NCBI GenBank assembly: GCA_016197155.1
Contig: JACPWF010000027.1
Location: forward strand, 1-44,236
Length of the DNA: 44,236 bases
Reading direction: 5' to 3'
Source of the DNA: Candidatus Omnitrophota bacterium
GTDB lineage: Bacteria; Omnitrophota; Gorgyraeia; 2-02-FULL-51-18
In this document: piece after piece, positions 31,934-40,046 of the stretch
How positions within the stretch are numbered: position 1 is the stretch's first letter
Layout: every line of letters starts with the position of its first letter
Position numbers and translations under genes: made by a program
The notes under the pieces: model-generated
Seen by the model: only the letters and a program-made list of their open reading frames with translations
Told to the model about the DNA's origin: nothing
Database searches by the model: none

Positions 31934-31978
31934 CAAAAACGACCCTCCGCCGGCGTTTTTTCTCTGGCGAAGGGTCGT
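31934..31978 (-). terminator. intrinsic terminator of glnA
   Basis: On the minus strand, ACGACCCTTCGCC (31978-31966) pairs with GGCGGAGGGTCGT (31951-31939), with one T-G wobble, and is followed by a T run. It begins 13 bp after the glnA stop and separates glnA from the ROK operon. Confidence 0.88.
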
Positions 31979-31990
31979 TGGGTGATCAAA

Positions 31991-33529
31991 TTAAGCGTCG
32001 AAATAGAGGTAGAACTCGTAAGGATGGGGCCGCAGGCGGACCTTGGGAAGCTCCTGCCGCTTGTATTCCAGCCACACATCGATCACGTCCTGCGTGAAGA
32101 CGTCTCCCTTCAGGAGGAACTTGTGGTCCTTCTCCAGGGCGTTCAGGGATTCCTCCAGAGAACCCGGAACCGTCGGGATCTTGGCCAATTCCTCAGGCTC
32201 GAGTTCATAGGTATTCTTCTCGAGCGGCTGGCCGGGATCCATGCGGTTCTGAATGCCGTCGAGGCCCGCCATGAGCATCGCCGAGAACGCCAGATACGGG
32301 TTGCAGGACGGGTCCGGCGGACGAAACTCGATACGCTTGGCCTTCGGGTGATCCGTGTACATCGGGATCCGGCAGGCCGCCGAGCGGTTGCGCGCGGAAT
32401 AAACCAGGTTCACCGGCGCTTCGTAGCCCGGAACGAGCCGCTTGTAGGAGTTCGTCGTCGGGGCCGCGAACGCCAGGATCGACGGCGCGTGCTTCAGCAA
32501 TCCGCCGATGTACCATTTGCACATCTGGCTGATGCCCGCGTAGCCCTTCGCGTCCGCGAAAAGCGCCTGGTCATCATTGAAAAGACTCTGGTGCGTGTGC
32601 ATGCCCGAACCGTTGTCTCCGAAGAGAGGCTTGGGCATGAACGTCGCGACTTTTCCGTGCGCGCGGGCCACGTTTTTCACGATGTACTTGTACATCATCA
32701 TGTTGTCGGCCTGCGTGACGAGTGTCGTGTAGCGGATGTCGATCTCGGCTTGTCCGGCCGTGGCGACTTCGTGGTGCTGTTTTTCGACCGTGATCCCAGC
32801 CGCGATCATCTTCAGGATCATTTCACTCCGCAGGTCCTGTTGGGAATCATGCGGCGGCACGGGGAAATAGCCTTCCTTATAGCGCGGCTTGTAGCCAAGG
32901 TTCGGCTTCTCGTCGCGCCCTGAATTCCATTCGCCCTCGACGGAATCGATGAAATAGTAACCTTCATTTTCGGTTTGATCAAAACGGATACCGTCAAACA
33001 CGAAAAATTCGGCCTCAGGCCCCCAATAGCTCGTGGTCGCAATGCCGGTCGTCTTCAGATACGCCTCGGCCTTTTTGGCGATGAACCGGGGATCTCTCGA
33101 ATAGGGCTTGCGGCTGGTGGGATCGAAAATGTCGCAAACGATGCTCAGGGTCGGCACTTCGCAGGCGGGGTCCATGACCGCCGTGCGGGTGTCGAGGTAC
33201 AGGTTCATGTCGGACTCTTGAATCTTTTGGAATCCGCGAATCGAGGACCCGTCAAAACCGATGCCGTCCGCCCAGATGCCCTTGCGGTAATCCTCGTGGA
33301 GTTCGCCCGTGGGGATCGAAAAGTGCTGCCAGAGCCCGGGCAGGTCGTTGAACTTGAGGTCGATGATCTTGACGTTGTTGTCTTTGATCAGTTTCCAAAC
33401 GCGCTTCACCTCCGCTTCGGTCGCGGGCGTGTGAACGCTGGAATTCACGACTTTAGCGGGGGCACTGCCGTTGCGGGAAACCGGCTGTTGAAAACGTTTT
33501 GCCTTCTGTGATGTTGCCGTTGGTGCCAT
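31991..33529 (-). CDS. glnA: glutamine synthetase, type I
   Basis: GlnA makes glutamine from glutamate, ammonia and ATP as a dodecamer. Key segments are [43 protein letters not shown] and NRSAACRIP. Tyr 441 in [10 protein letters not shown] matches the adenylylation site of the GSI-beta type. The protein is 512 residues, about 40 longer than usual, through an N-terminal Ser/Ala/Pro-rich extension ([20 protein letters not shown]). The ATG has GGAGG 7 nt upstream, so the extension is real. It has its own promoter and terminator. Confidence 0.97.
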   Translation of the reverse strand: MAPTATSQKAKRFQQPVSRNGSAPAKVVNSSVHTPATEAEVKRVWKLIKDNNVKIIDLKFNDLPGLWQHFSIPTGELHEDYRKGIWADGIGFDGSSIRGFQKIQESDMNLYLDTRTAVMDPACEVPTLSIVCDIFDPTSRKPYSRDPRFIAKKAEAYLKTTGIATTSYWGPEAEFFVFDGIRFDQTENEGYYFIDSVEGEWNSGRDEKPNLGYKPRYKEGYFPVPPHDSQQDLRSEMILKMIAAGITVEKQHHEVATAGQAEIDIRYTTLVTQADNMMMYKYIVKNVARAHGKVATFMPKPLFGDNGSGMHTHQSLFNDDQALFADAKGYAGISQMCKWYIGGLLKHAPSILAFAAPTTNSYKRLVPGYEAPVNLVYSARNRSAACRIPMYTDHPKAKRIEFRPPDPSCNPYLAFSAMLMAGLDGIQNRMDPGQPLEKNTYELEPEELAKIPTVPGSLEESLNALEKDHKFLLKGDVFTQDVIDVWLEYKRQELPKVRLRPHPYEFYLYFDA

Positions 33530-33573
33530 TGACGTTCCTCCGATTTGAATTCAAGATTGGACAAGATTCGGGT

Positions 33574-33602
33574 AGGGTACTCCAGTTCCCGAAAATTGTC
33601 AA
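33574..33602 (-). promoter_or_regulatory. glnA promoter, sigma70-like
   Basis: TTGACA (33602-33597), 17 bp, TACCCT (33579-33574), with a ~40-nt leader ending in GGAGG. No sigma54 GG/GC pair is seen in this short gap. Confidence 0.65.
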
Positions 33603-33614
33603 ATTAAGAATATG

Positions 33615-34394
33615 TTACGAAGCAAATTTGAGGGTCACCCCCACCGGGCAGTGGTCGGACCCCAGGACCTCCGGCAGGATGAAGGCCTCCTCGAGATGGG
33701 CCTCGAGGTCCTCGGAAATAAAATGATAATCGATCCGCCATCCGACGTTCCGCGCGCGGGCGCCGCTCCGGATGTCCCACCACGAATACTGGTTGGGCTC
33801 GTGGTTAAAAACCCGGAAACTGTCGAGGAACCCGTGGCTGACGAGCTTGTCCATCCACGCGCGCTCCTGGGGCAGAAAACCGGAAATTTTCTCGTTTTCC
33901 TTCGGGTGCGCGAGGTCCATCGGCTTGTGCGCGGTGTTCACGTCGCCGCAGATCACAAGCCTCCTCCCCTTCCGCCGGAGTTTGAGAAAATACCTGAGCG
34001 CCTCGTCGTAAAATTCCATTTTATAGCGGAGGCGTTCGGGGCCCATTTTCCCGTTGGGGAAATAAATATTGAGAAGTGTAAAATCCGCAAATTCGGTCTC
34101 GAGCACGCGCCCCTCCTCGTCAAAACGGGGAATGCCGAAGCCCCTCTTCACGGCCGCGGGCTTGACTTTGCTGAGCGTCGCCACTCCGCTGTAGCCCAGG
34201 CGCTTGGCCGGATTCCAAAACGGCAGATAGCCGTCGATGAATTTCATCTCGGGTGGGAGCTGGGACGGCGTGGCTTTGATCTCCTGCAGGCACAGAATGT
34301 CGGGGGACGCCTGTTTCAGCCAAGGGAGAAAATTTTTTTTCACCACGGCTCGGATGCCGTTGACATTCCAGGAGAGGATGGTTATTTTTTTCAT
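33615..34394 (-). CDS. xthA: exodeoxyribonuclease III / AP endonuclease
   Basis: A 259-residue Mg-dependent base-excision-repair nuclease. Catalytic segments are LSWNVNGIRA, LQEIKA, YFPNG, GDVNTAHKPMDL, GWRIDYHF and SDHCPVGV. The ATG at 34394 follows the thrH stop by 6 bp; an in-frame TTG one codon upstream is also possible. It cuts DNA 5' to abasic sites. Confidence 0.95.
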   Translation of the reverse strand: MKKITILSWNVNGIRAVVKKNFLPWLKQASPDILCLQEIKATPSQLPPEMKFIDGYLPFWNPAKRLGYSGVATLSKVKPAAVKRGFGIPRFDEEGRVLETEFADFTLLNIYFPNGKMGPERLRYKMEFYDEALRYFLKLRRKGRRLVICGDVNTAHKPMDLAHPKENEKISGFLPQERAWMDKLVSHGFLDSFRVFNHEPNQYSWWDIRSGARARNVGWRIDYHFISEDLEAHLEEAFILPEVLGSDHCPVGVTLKFAS

Positions 34395-34400
34395 CAAAAA

Positions 34401-34991
34401 TTAGATCAGTGCCTTCAAAAGGGCCGGGTAGTTTTTGGTCACTTTGAATCGGGGAAATGCGCGGGCGATCTTCGCCGGGGGGCGGAATAAAACGCCCCCG
34501 TCGGCGGCCTCGAGCATCGCCAGGTCGTTGTAGGAATCGCCGGCGGCCTTCACTTTAAATCCGATATTTTTAAGCGCCCGCACGGCGGCCTCTTTTCCGT
34601 TTTTCTGCCGCAAATGATACCGTGCGATGAATCCTTTTTGATCCGTCGAAAGCCAGTTGCAGAAAAGCGCGGGGCGCCCCAGTTTCTCCATGAGCGGCAT
34701 CGCAAATTCGTAATAGGTATCGGACAGGACGATCACCTCCTGCCGCGCGCGCAGCGCATCCAAAAATTTTCTGGCGCCGGGAAGGGGCTCCATTTTCGCG
34801 ATCACGCGCCGGATGTCTTTTAATTTGATCCCGTTTTCCCTTAAAATTTTTAAACGCCGCCGCATGAGCGCGTCATAATCCGGCAGGTCGCGGGTCGTCA
34901 GGCGCAGTTCTTTTATCTTCGTTTTTTCGGCGACCTCGATCCAGATCTCGGGCGTCAAAACGCCTTCCATGTCCAGACAGCAAACGATCAC
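34401..34991 (-). CDS. thrH: ThrH-type phosphoserine phosphatase / homoserine kinase, HAD family
   Basis: A 196-residue HAD phosphatase resembling Pseudomonas ThrH, which has phosphoserine phosphatase and phosphoserine:homoserine phosphotransferase activity. CLDMEGVLTPEIW is motif I (Asp nucleophile; ThrH has DLEGV), LSDTYYEF is motif II and AAGDSYNDLAML is motif IV; TTRDLPDYDALMRRRL is ThrH-specific. GTG at 34991 is chosen because AAGGGG sits 4 nt upstream; a TTG at 35012 is the alternative. It lies 30 bp after acrB. Confidence 0.9.
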   Translation of the reverse strand: MIVCCLDMEGVLTPEIWIEVAEKTKIKELRLTTRDLPDYDALMRRRLKILRENGIKLKDIRRVIAKMEPLPGARKFLDALRARQEVIVLSDTYYEFAMPLMEKLGRPALFCNWLSTDQKGFIARYHLRQKNGKEAAVRALKNIGFKVKAAGDSYNDLAMLEAADGGVLFRPPAKIARAFPRFKVTKNYPALLKALI

Positions 34992-35021
34992 GGGTTCCCC
35001 TTTTTGAGGCAAATTATGACA

Positions 35022-38000
35022 TCAATTTTTATGAGCGTCAATGTGTCTTTCGAACCGCGCCAAAAGACTGTACGCGCACGGCACCACAAACAGGGTCAGG
35101 ATCGTCGAGAGCAGCACGCCCCCGATCACGGCCACAGCCATGGGGATGCGCGTCTCGGCGCCCGGCCCGATGGCCAAGGCCGGCGGCACCGCCGCGGCGA
35201 TCGTCGAGATTGAGGTCATCAAGATCGGGCGCAACCGGACGGGACACGCCTCCAAAAGTGCCTCGCGGACGTCTTTGCCCCTGTCGCGGCGGACGTGGTT
35301 GGTGAATTCCACGAGCAGAATGGAATTCTTTTTCACGATGCCCATGAGGAGAATGAGGCCGATGAGGCTGTAAATATTGAGCGACTGGTTTCCGATAAAA
35401 AGAGCGATGAGGGCGCCCGAAATGGAAAAGGGCAGGGCCAAAAGCACGGTAAAGGGGTGAATGTAACTGTTAAACTGCGAGGCCAAAATCATGTAGGCGA
35501 TGATGACGCCGAGCCACAGCGCGAAAAAAAGACTGCTGAAAGATTCCCTGAAAACTTTGGCGCTTCCGCTCAAAACGATCCGGTAACCCTCGGGCAACTC
35601 TTTCCGGGCGATAGCTTCGACGGCCCCGAGCGCGTCCGATTGGGATTTCCCCTGCGCGACGTTCGCGAAAATGCCGATCGCGCGTTCGCGGCCGCGGCGG
35701 GTGATGGAAAGAAGCGACGGTTTTTCCTGGATCCCCACCACGTCGGCCAGGCGAACCATCTGGCCGCGATTGTTCCAGACGCGCAGGTTTTCGATGTCTC
35801 CGGCGCCGGCCCGTTCTTCGGGCACGAGACGCACGCGCACGTCATAGCGGCGTCCGCCGCGGGTGTATTTGCCCGCGCGCTGGCCGCCGACGAGGGCATT
35901 CACGGTGTTTCCGATTCCCGCCATGTCCACGCCGCGCGCTTCGGCCTTCACGCGGTCGGGCCTCACCTGAACCTCGGTCACGCCCAAAAGATAATCGGTG
36001 TCGACATCGGTCATGAGCCCGGTCTTTTTCATTTCCTCCATTATTTTTTGAGAAACTTCCGCGAGTTTATTCCAGTCCCGCCCGCGAACGGTGAACTCGA
36101 TCGGAAATCCGCGCTGGGCCGTGAACCCGCGCGTCGACAGATCCTGGATGAAGGCCTTCGTGTCGGGAATCTGATTGAGGGCTTTGCGGAACACGCCGAT
36201 CAGTTCCTGCTGGCTTAAGGGATGATTCCCGCCGGGCGGGATCCCGCGCTGATTTTTGGATTTCAACGTCACAAACAAAATGCCGGTGTTCACCTCCCCG
36301 CCGCCGAATCCGCCGATCGCCGCGTAGTAGCGGTTCACCTCCGGGCGGCTCATCACAAATTTCTCCGCTTCTTTGAAGCGCCTGTCCGTGAATTCAATGG
36401 AAGACCCCACCGGCGTCTGCAGGCGGCACAGAAACATCCCCTGGTCTTGCGCGGGCACAAATTCTTTTCTCAATGTTTTGAACAGGCCAAGGGACAAAAT
36501 GAAAATCAAAAACGCGGCGACTAGAACCAGCCGCCGTCTCTCGAGGGCCCACAAAAGTGTTTTGTGGTAATTTTTGGCCAGGCCCTTAAAACCATTTTCG
36601 ACGGCGCGGCCGAAGGCCGTCGAGCGCGACTGAATCTCCAAAAATTGCGACGCGCGCATCGGCGCCAAGGTGAGGGCCTCCAGAAGCGAAAGCGCGACGG
36701 CCGCGGAGATCGTGACGCCGAATTGAAAGAAAAATTTTCCGATCACGCCCTTCATGAAGGCGATCGGCAGGAAGATCGCGACGAGCGCGGCCGTCGCGGC
36801 CGTCGCGGCAAACGTGATCTGCCGCGCGCCGACCTGGGCCGCCTCCATGCGGCCCATCCCCTTTTCACGGTAGCGCACGATATTTTCCAAGACCATGATC
36901 GCGTCGTCCACGACGATGCCGATCGCCAGTGACAGGCCGAGAACGGTGAACGTGTTCAGCGTAAAGTGGGCGAACTTGAAAACCAGGCACGTGCCGATGA
37001 TCGACGTCGGGATCGCCAAAAGCACGTTCAGGGTCGACGTCCACGACCCCAGAAAAATCCAGCAGACCGCCGCGGTCAAAAGCGCCGACAGGATGAGCGT
37101 GAAGATCAGTTCCTGGATCGCCTGTTCGGCGAAGCGCGTGCTGTCAAAATTGATCCCGATCTCCATCCCTTCCGGCAGTTCTTTCTGAACTTCTTTCAAG
37201 CGTTCCTTCACGCGATGCGCCACTTCGACGGCGTTGGAGCCCCGCTGTTTCCGGATGCCGATGCCGACGGCCGTGCGCCCGCCGGTGCGCGACAGCCGCC
37301 GCACATCGGCCAGGCCGTCCTCGATCGTCGCCACGTCCTTGATGTAAATGGGTTTGTAAATGGGCGAGCCGCCGCGCCTGTCGATCAGAATATTTCCGAA
37401 TTCCTCCACCGAGAGCGCCTCGCCCATCGCGCGCACGTTCATTTCTTTTTCGGATGTTTCGATGCGCCCGGCGGGAATTTCCACGTGATTGGATTCGATG
37501 GCATGGATCACGTCGTTCGCGGTGAGCTCGAACTCGTCGAGTTTTTTCGCGGAGATCCACACGCGCAAATTCCGCTCCACGTAGCCGCCGAGCGTGATAT
37601 CCCCGACGCCCGAGATCGTCTGGAACCGGTCTTTCAGCGTGTCCTGCACGGTGGACATGAGGTCGCGCGTCGAACGCGTTTTGGAAGACAGGCCAAGCCA
37701 GAGAATGGGCTGGTCCGCCGGATTCACCTTCGCCACCACGGGCGGGTCGATGCCTTTCGGCAATCGAAGCTGGGCCTGGGCAATCTTGGACTGGACTTCC
37801 TGCAAGGCCACGTCAATGTCGCGCTCAAGCTCAAACTCGATCGTCACGTCCGCCGCGCCCTGCCGCGTGGTCGAAGAAACTTCGCGGATCCCCTGAACGC
37901 TCATCACCGCGTCTTCCACGACGTCCACGACATCGCTTTCCATCACTTCGGGCGCCGAGCCCTCCCACGTGACGCTCACGGAGATCACGGGAAAATCCAC

Positions 38001-38117
38001 GTCGGGCATCTCGCCCACGCCCAGGCCTCTGAACGAGATCCAGCCGAAGAAAATGATCCCGGCCATGAGCATCCAGGCGAAAACGGGATTTTTAATGGAA
38101 ATATCGGAAAGGGTCAA
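35022..38117 (-). CDS. acrB: RND efflux transporter, AcrB/HAE1 type
   Basis: A 1031-residue proton-driven inner-membrane pump. The start is TTG at 38117 (then TLSDISIKNPVFAWMLM, the usual beginning), overlapping the tolC stop as TTGA, with GGAGG 7 nt upstream. GIVVDDAIMVLENIVR in the fourth membrane segment carries the paired aspartates of HAE1 (drug/hydrophobe) pumps. Two large periplasmic loops and ~12 membrane segments are present. No periplasmic adaptor (AcrA) gene accompanies the tolC-acrB pair in the window. Substrates are unknown. Confidence 0.95.
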   Translation of the reverse strand: MTLSDISIKNPVFAWMLMAGIIFFGWISFRGLGVGEMPDVDFPVISVSVTWEGSAPEVMESDVVDVVEDAVMSVQGIREVSSTTRQGAADVTIEFELERDIDVALQEVQSKIAQAQLRLPKGIDPPVVAKVNPADQPILWLGLSSKTRSTRDLMSTVQDTLKDRFQTISGVGDITLGGYVERNLRVWISAKKLDEFELTANDVIHAIESNHVEIPAGRIETSEKEMNVRAMGEALSVEEFGNILIDRRGGSPIYKPIYIKDVATIEDGLADVRRLSRTGGRTAVGIGIRKQRGSNAVEVAHRVKERLKEVQKELPEGMEIGINFDSTRFAEQAIQELIFTLILSALLTAAVCWIFLGSWTSTLNVLLAIPTSIIGTCLVFKFAHFTLNTFTVLGLSLAIGIVVDDAIMVLENIVRYREKGMGRMEAAQVGARQITFAATAATAALVAIFLPIAFMKGVIGKFFFQFGVTISAAVALSLLEALTLAPMRASQFLEIQSRSTAFGRAVENGFKGLAKNYHKTLLWALERRRLVLVAAFLIFILSLGLFKTLRKEFVPAQDQGMFLCRLQTPVGSSIEFTDRRFKEAEKFVMSRPEVNRYYAAIGGFGGGEVNTGILFVTLKSKNQRGIPPGGNHPLSQQELIGVFRKALNQIPDTKAFIQDLSTRGFTAQRGFPIEFTVRGRDWNKLAEVSQKIMEEMKKTGLMTDVDTDYLLGVTEVQVRPDRVKAEARGVDMAGIGNTVNALVGGQRAGKYTRGGRRYDVRVRLVPEERAGAGDIENLRVWNNRGQMVRLADVVGIQEKPSLLSITRRGRERAIGIFANVAQGKSQSDALGAVEAIARKELPEGYRIVLSGSAKVFRESFSSLFFALWLGVIIAYMILASQFNSYIHPFTVLLALPFSISGALIALFIGNQSLNIYSLIGLILLMGIVKKNSILLVEFTNHVRRDRGKDVREALLEACPVRLRPILMTSISTIAAAVPPALAIGPGAETRIPMAVAVIGGVLLSTILTLFVVPCAYSLLARFERHIDAHKN

Positions 38118-39421
38118 TGCCTGCCCTCCGAGGCCTCGGCGAAAGAGGGGCCTTCCCCCGCGGCGACTAAAAGTTTCCAATAATCCTTCTTCATTTGATA
38201 GCGCGCTTCATTGAGCTTGCGGCTGACGTCCTGATCCGTCCGAAGCGCGTCCAGCACATCGAGATTGTTCACGAGATTCCGGCGGTAATCTTCGGCGTTT
38301 AGCAAATAATTTTCCTCCGCCGCGCGCGCGGCCTCGGTGAGGATTCGCGCGCGGCGCTGTGAAAAGAGAAAAGCACTGTAGGCGTTCCGGACGTCGAGCT
38401 CGGCGAGGCGCCGCCCTTTCTCGAGATTTTTTTTCGCCGCCTGGCTCCGCGACGCCGCCTCCTTCACGTCCCCCGCCGTTTTTGTCCCTTCAAAGATCGG
38501 CACGTCCACGGTGAGGAGCACGTCCCAATCGATCCCCGACTGCACCCCCACGCGCTCGGTGTAATAATTTCCGTCCACCTTCACCGTCGGCAGGTAACCG
38601 CCCCAGGCGGCTTGCGCTTTCTTGTCCGAAAACACCCGCGCTTCCTCAAGGGCTTTCACGTCCGCACGGTGTTCGGTTTTGGCGAGATAGTCGGATAGAT
38701 TTTTTTTCGAATAAAGAGCGTCCTCCTCGGCGAACTCTCCCCTAAACGGCTCTCCGATGTAAAACTCCAGCAGTTGTTTGGCCAGAATAAACGTGCGCCG
38801 CGCGTCCTCCTCGTCCGCCTCGAGCAGTTTCAAATCGGAAAGGGACGCCTGCCATTCGCTCTGGCGCGAGCGGCCGATCCCGACTCTTTGCCTTAGCTCT
38901 TTCATCCGCGTCTCCATCGCGCGGCGGATCGCTCCCAGTATCCGCGCGTCGTCCCCGGCCTCTTTGGCGGCGTAAAAAGATTCGACGACATCGATAAACA
39001 ACGTTTCTTCGGCGTGGCGTTTTTCGTATTCGCGCTCTTTTTTTTCGGCGGCCGCGCCCTGCATCGCGGCGAATTCTTTGAATCCGGAAAAAATCGGCTG
39101 GCTGAACACAAACTTCTGCTCGGGGGTCCTGCGGCGCAGGGACGTCGCGGTTGTCGTGTCGGAGCCCGACGTCCCCGAAGAATCCTGTTCCTTGCGGGTG
39201 ATGACGTAATGGCCTGACGGCAGAATGCCGGACAGGGCCTGCATGAAATGGACCTCGGCCTCCTCGACCGCCTCTTTTTTCACGGCGAGGTCTTCACTGC
39301 GCTTGAGGGCCAGGCGGTAAGCGTCCGTCAATGAGAGCGGTTCGCCGTGAATGGCCCCGGCGACGGCCGGAGACGGCGCCAAAAGACAAAAAATGAGGAA
39401 TGAAAAAACCGCGCGCTTCAT
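38114..39421 (-). CDS. tolC: TolC-family outer-membrane efflux channel
   Basis: A 435-residue protein with a signal peptide (VFSFLIFCLLAPSPAVAGA) and two long coiled-coil halves, as in outer-membrane factor proteins (SLTDAYRLALKRSEDLAVKK; RNLVNNLDVLDALRTDQDV). It forms a trimeric channel for the pump encoded next. The last residues (GPSFAEASEGRH) are written by a palindromic repeat that also holds the acrB ribosome site. It starts 16 bp after dedA. Confidence 0.92.
   Translation of the reverse strand: MKRAVFSFLIFCLLAPSPAVAGAIHGEPLSLTDAYRLALKRSEDLAVKKEAVEEAEVHFMQALSGILPSGHYVITRKEQDSSGTSGSDTTTATSLRRRTPEQKFVFSQPIFSGFKEFAAMQGAAAEKKEREYEKRHAEETLFIDVVESFYAAKEAGDDARILGAIRRAMETRMKELRQRVGIGRSRQSEWQASLSDLKLLEADEEDARRTFILAKQLLEFYIGEPFRGEFAEEDALYSKKNLSDYLAKTEHRADVKALEEARVFSDKKAQAAWGGYLPTVKVDGNYYTERVGVQSGIDWDVLLTVDVPIFEGTKTAGDVKEAASRSQAAKKNLEKGRRLAELDVRNAYSAFLFSQRRARILTEAARAAEENYLLNAEDYRRNLVNNLDVLDALRTDQDVSRKLNEARYQMKKDYWKLLVAAGEGPSFAEASEGRH
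38124..38152. repeat. palindromic repeat at the tolC/acrB junction
   Basis: This 29-bp stretch has a perfect 12-bp palindrome CCGAGGCCTCGG (38128-38139). It encodes the non-family tail PSFAEASEG of TolC and supplies the GGAGG used by acrB. It looks like a small dispersed element that inserted at the gene junction and was kept as coding and ribosome-site sequence. No second copy is seen in the window. Confidence 0.5.
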
Positions 39422-39437
39422 TCTTGAATTTGTCGCC

Positions 39438-40046
39438 TCACCTTTTATGCTTCAACCATTCGATTAAAATCGGCAGGAAGGAAATCACGATCACCGCGGC
39501 CACGACGAGGTGGATCTTCTCCTCCAGATTCGGAATGACGCGCCCCAGAAAATAACCGACCGACGTCATGCTGAGCACCCAGAGGACTCCGCCGATCACG
39601 TTGTAAAAAAGAAACCGGCGGTAGTCCATCCGCCCCACGCCGGCCACCGTGGGCGCGAACGTCCTCACGATCGGCACAAAGCGCGCGAGGATAATGGTCT
39701 TCCCGCCGTAGCGTTCGAAAAAACGGTGCGTGCGTTCTAGGTAGGCTTTTTTGAAAAAGAGGGATTCTTCTTTTTTGAAAATCCGGGGCCCCGAAAAACG
39801 GCCGATGAGATAGCCCGTGCTGTCTCCCGCGATCGCGGCAATGACCAGGAGCGCGTTCAGGGTCACGATGTCGAGTTTCGACTGCGACGCCACGAAACCC
39901 GCCGTCACCAAAAGAGAGTCGCCGGGAAGGAAGAGGCCGACGAGGAGTCCCGTTTCGGAAAAGACGACCGCGGTCAGCCCCGCGTACCCCGCCCAGGCGA
40001 TGAACGCGTCCAAATACCGCAGGTGGGAAAATATTTTTTCGATCAA
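39438..40046 (-). CDS. DedA/VTT-family inner-membrane protein
   Basis: A 202-residue protein with ~5 membrane segments. Family marks are GLFLPGDSLLVTAGF, GDSTGYLIGR, ERTHRFFERYGGKTIILARFVPIVRTFAPTVAG and the final basic tail. DedA proteins act in lipid-carrier recycling (undecaprenyl phosphate) and membrane homeostasis. The start is TTG at 40046, overlapping the hppA stop as TTGA. Confidence 0.93.
   Translation of the reverse strand: MIEKIFSHLRYLDAFIAWAGYAGLTAVVFSETGLLVGLFLPGDSLLVTAGFVASQSKLDIVTLNALLVIAAIAGDSTGYLIGRFSGPRIFKKEESLFFKKAYLERTHRFFERYGGKTIILARFVPIVRTFAPTVAGVGRMDYRRFLFYNVIGGVLWVLSMTSVGYFLGRVIPNLEEKIHLVVAAVIVISFLPILIEWLKHKR

Noticed and set aside
31982-32923. Plus-strand open frame of ~310 codons opposite glnA
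   Set aside because: It is an antisense shadow of glnA, with Arg/Val/His-rich translation and no ribosome site.
33530-33614. Sigma54-dependent glnA promoter
   Set aside because: No GG-N10-GC pair is present in the 85-bp gap, whereas TTGACA-17-TACCCT fits a sigma70-type promoter.
36966-38183. Long plus-strand open frame (over 400 codons) opposite acrB
   Set aside because: It is the antisense frame of a clear RND transporter in GC-rich DNA. Its translation is Arg/His/Pro/Gly-rich and matches no protein pattern.
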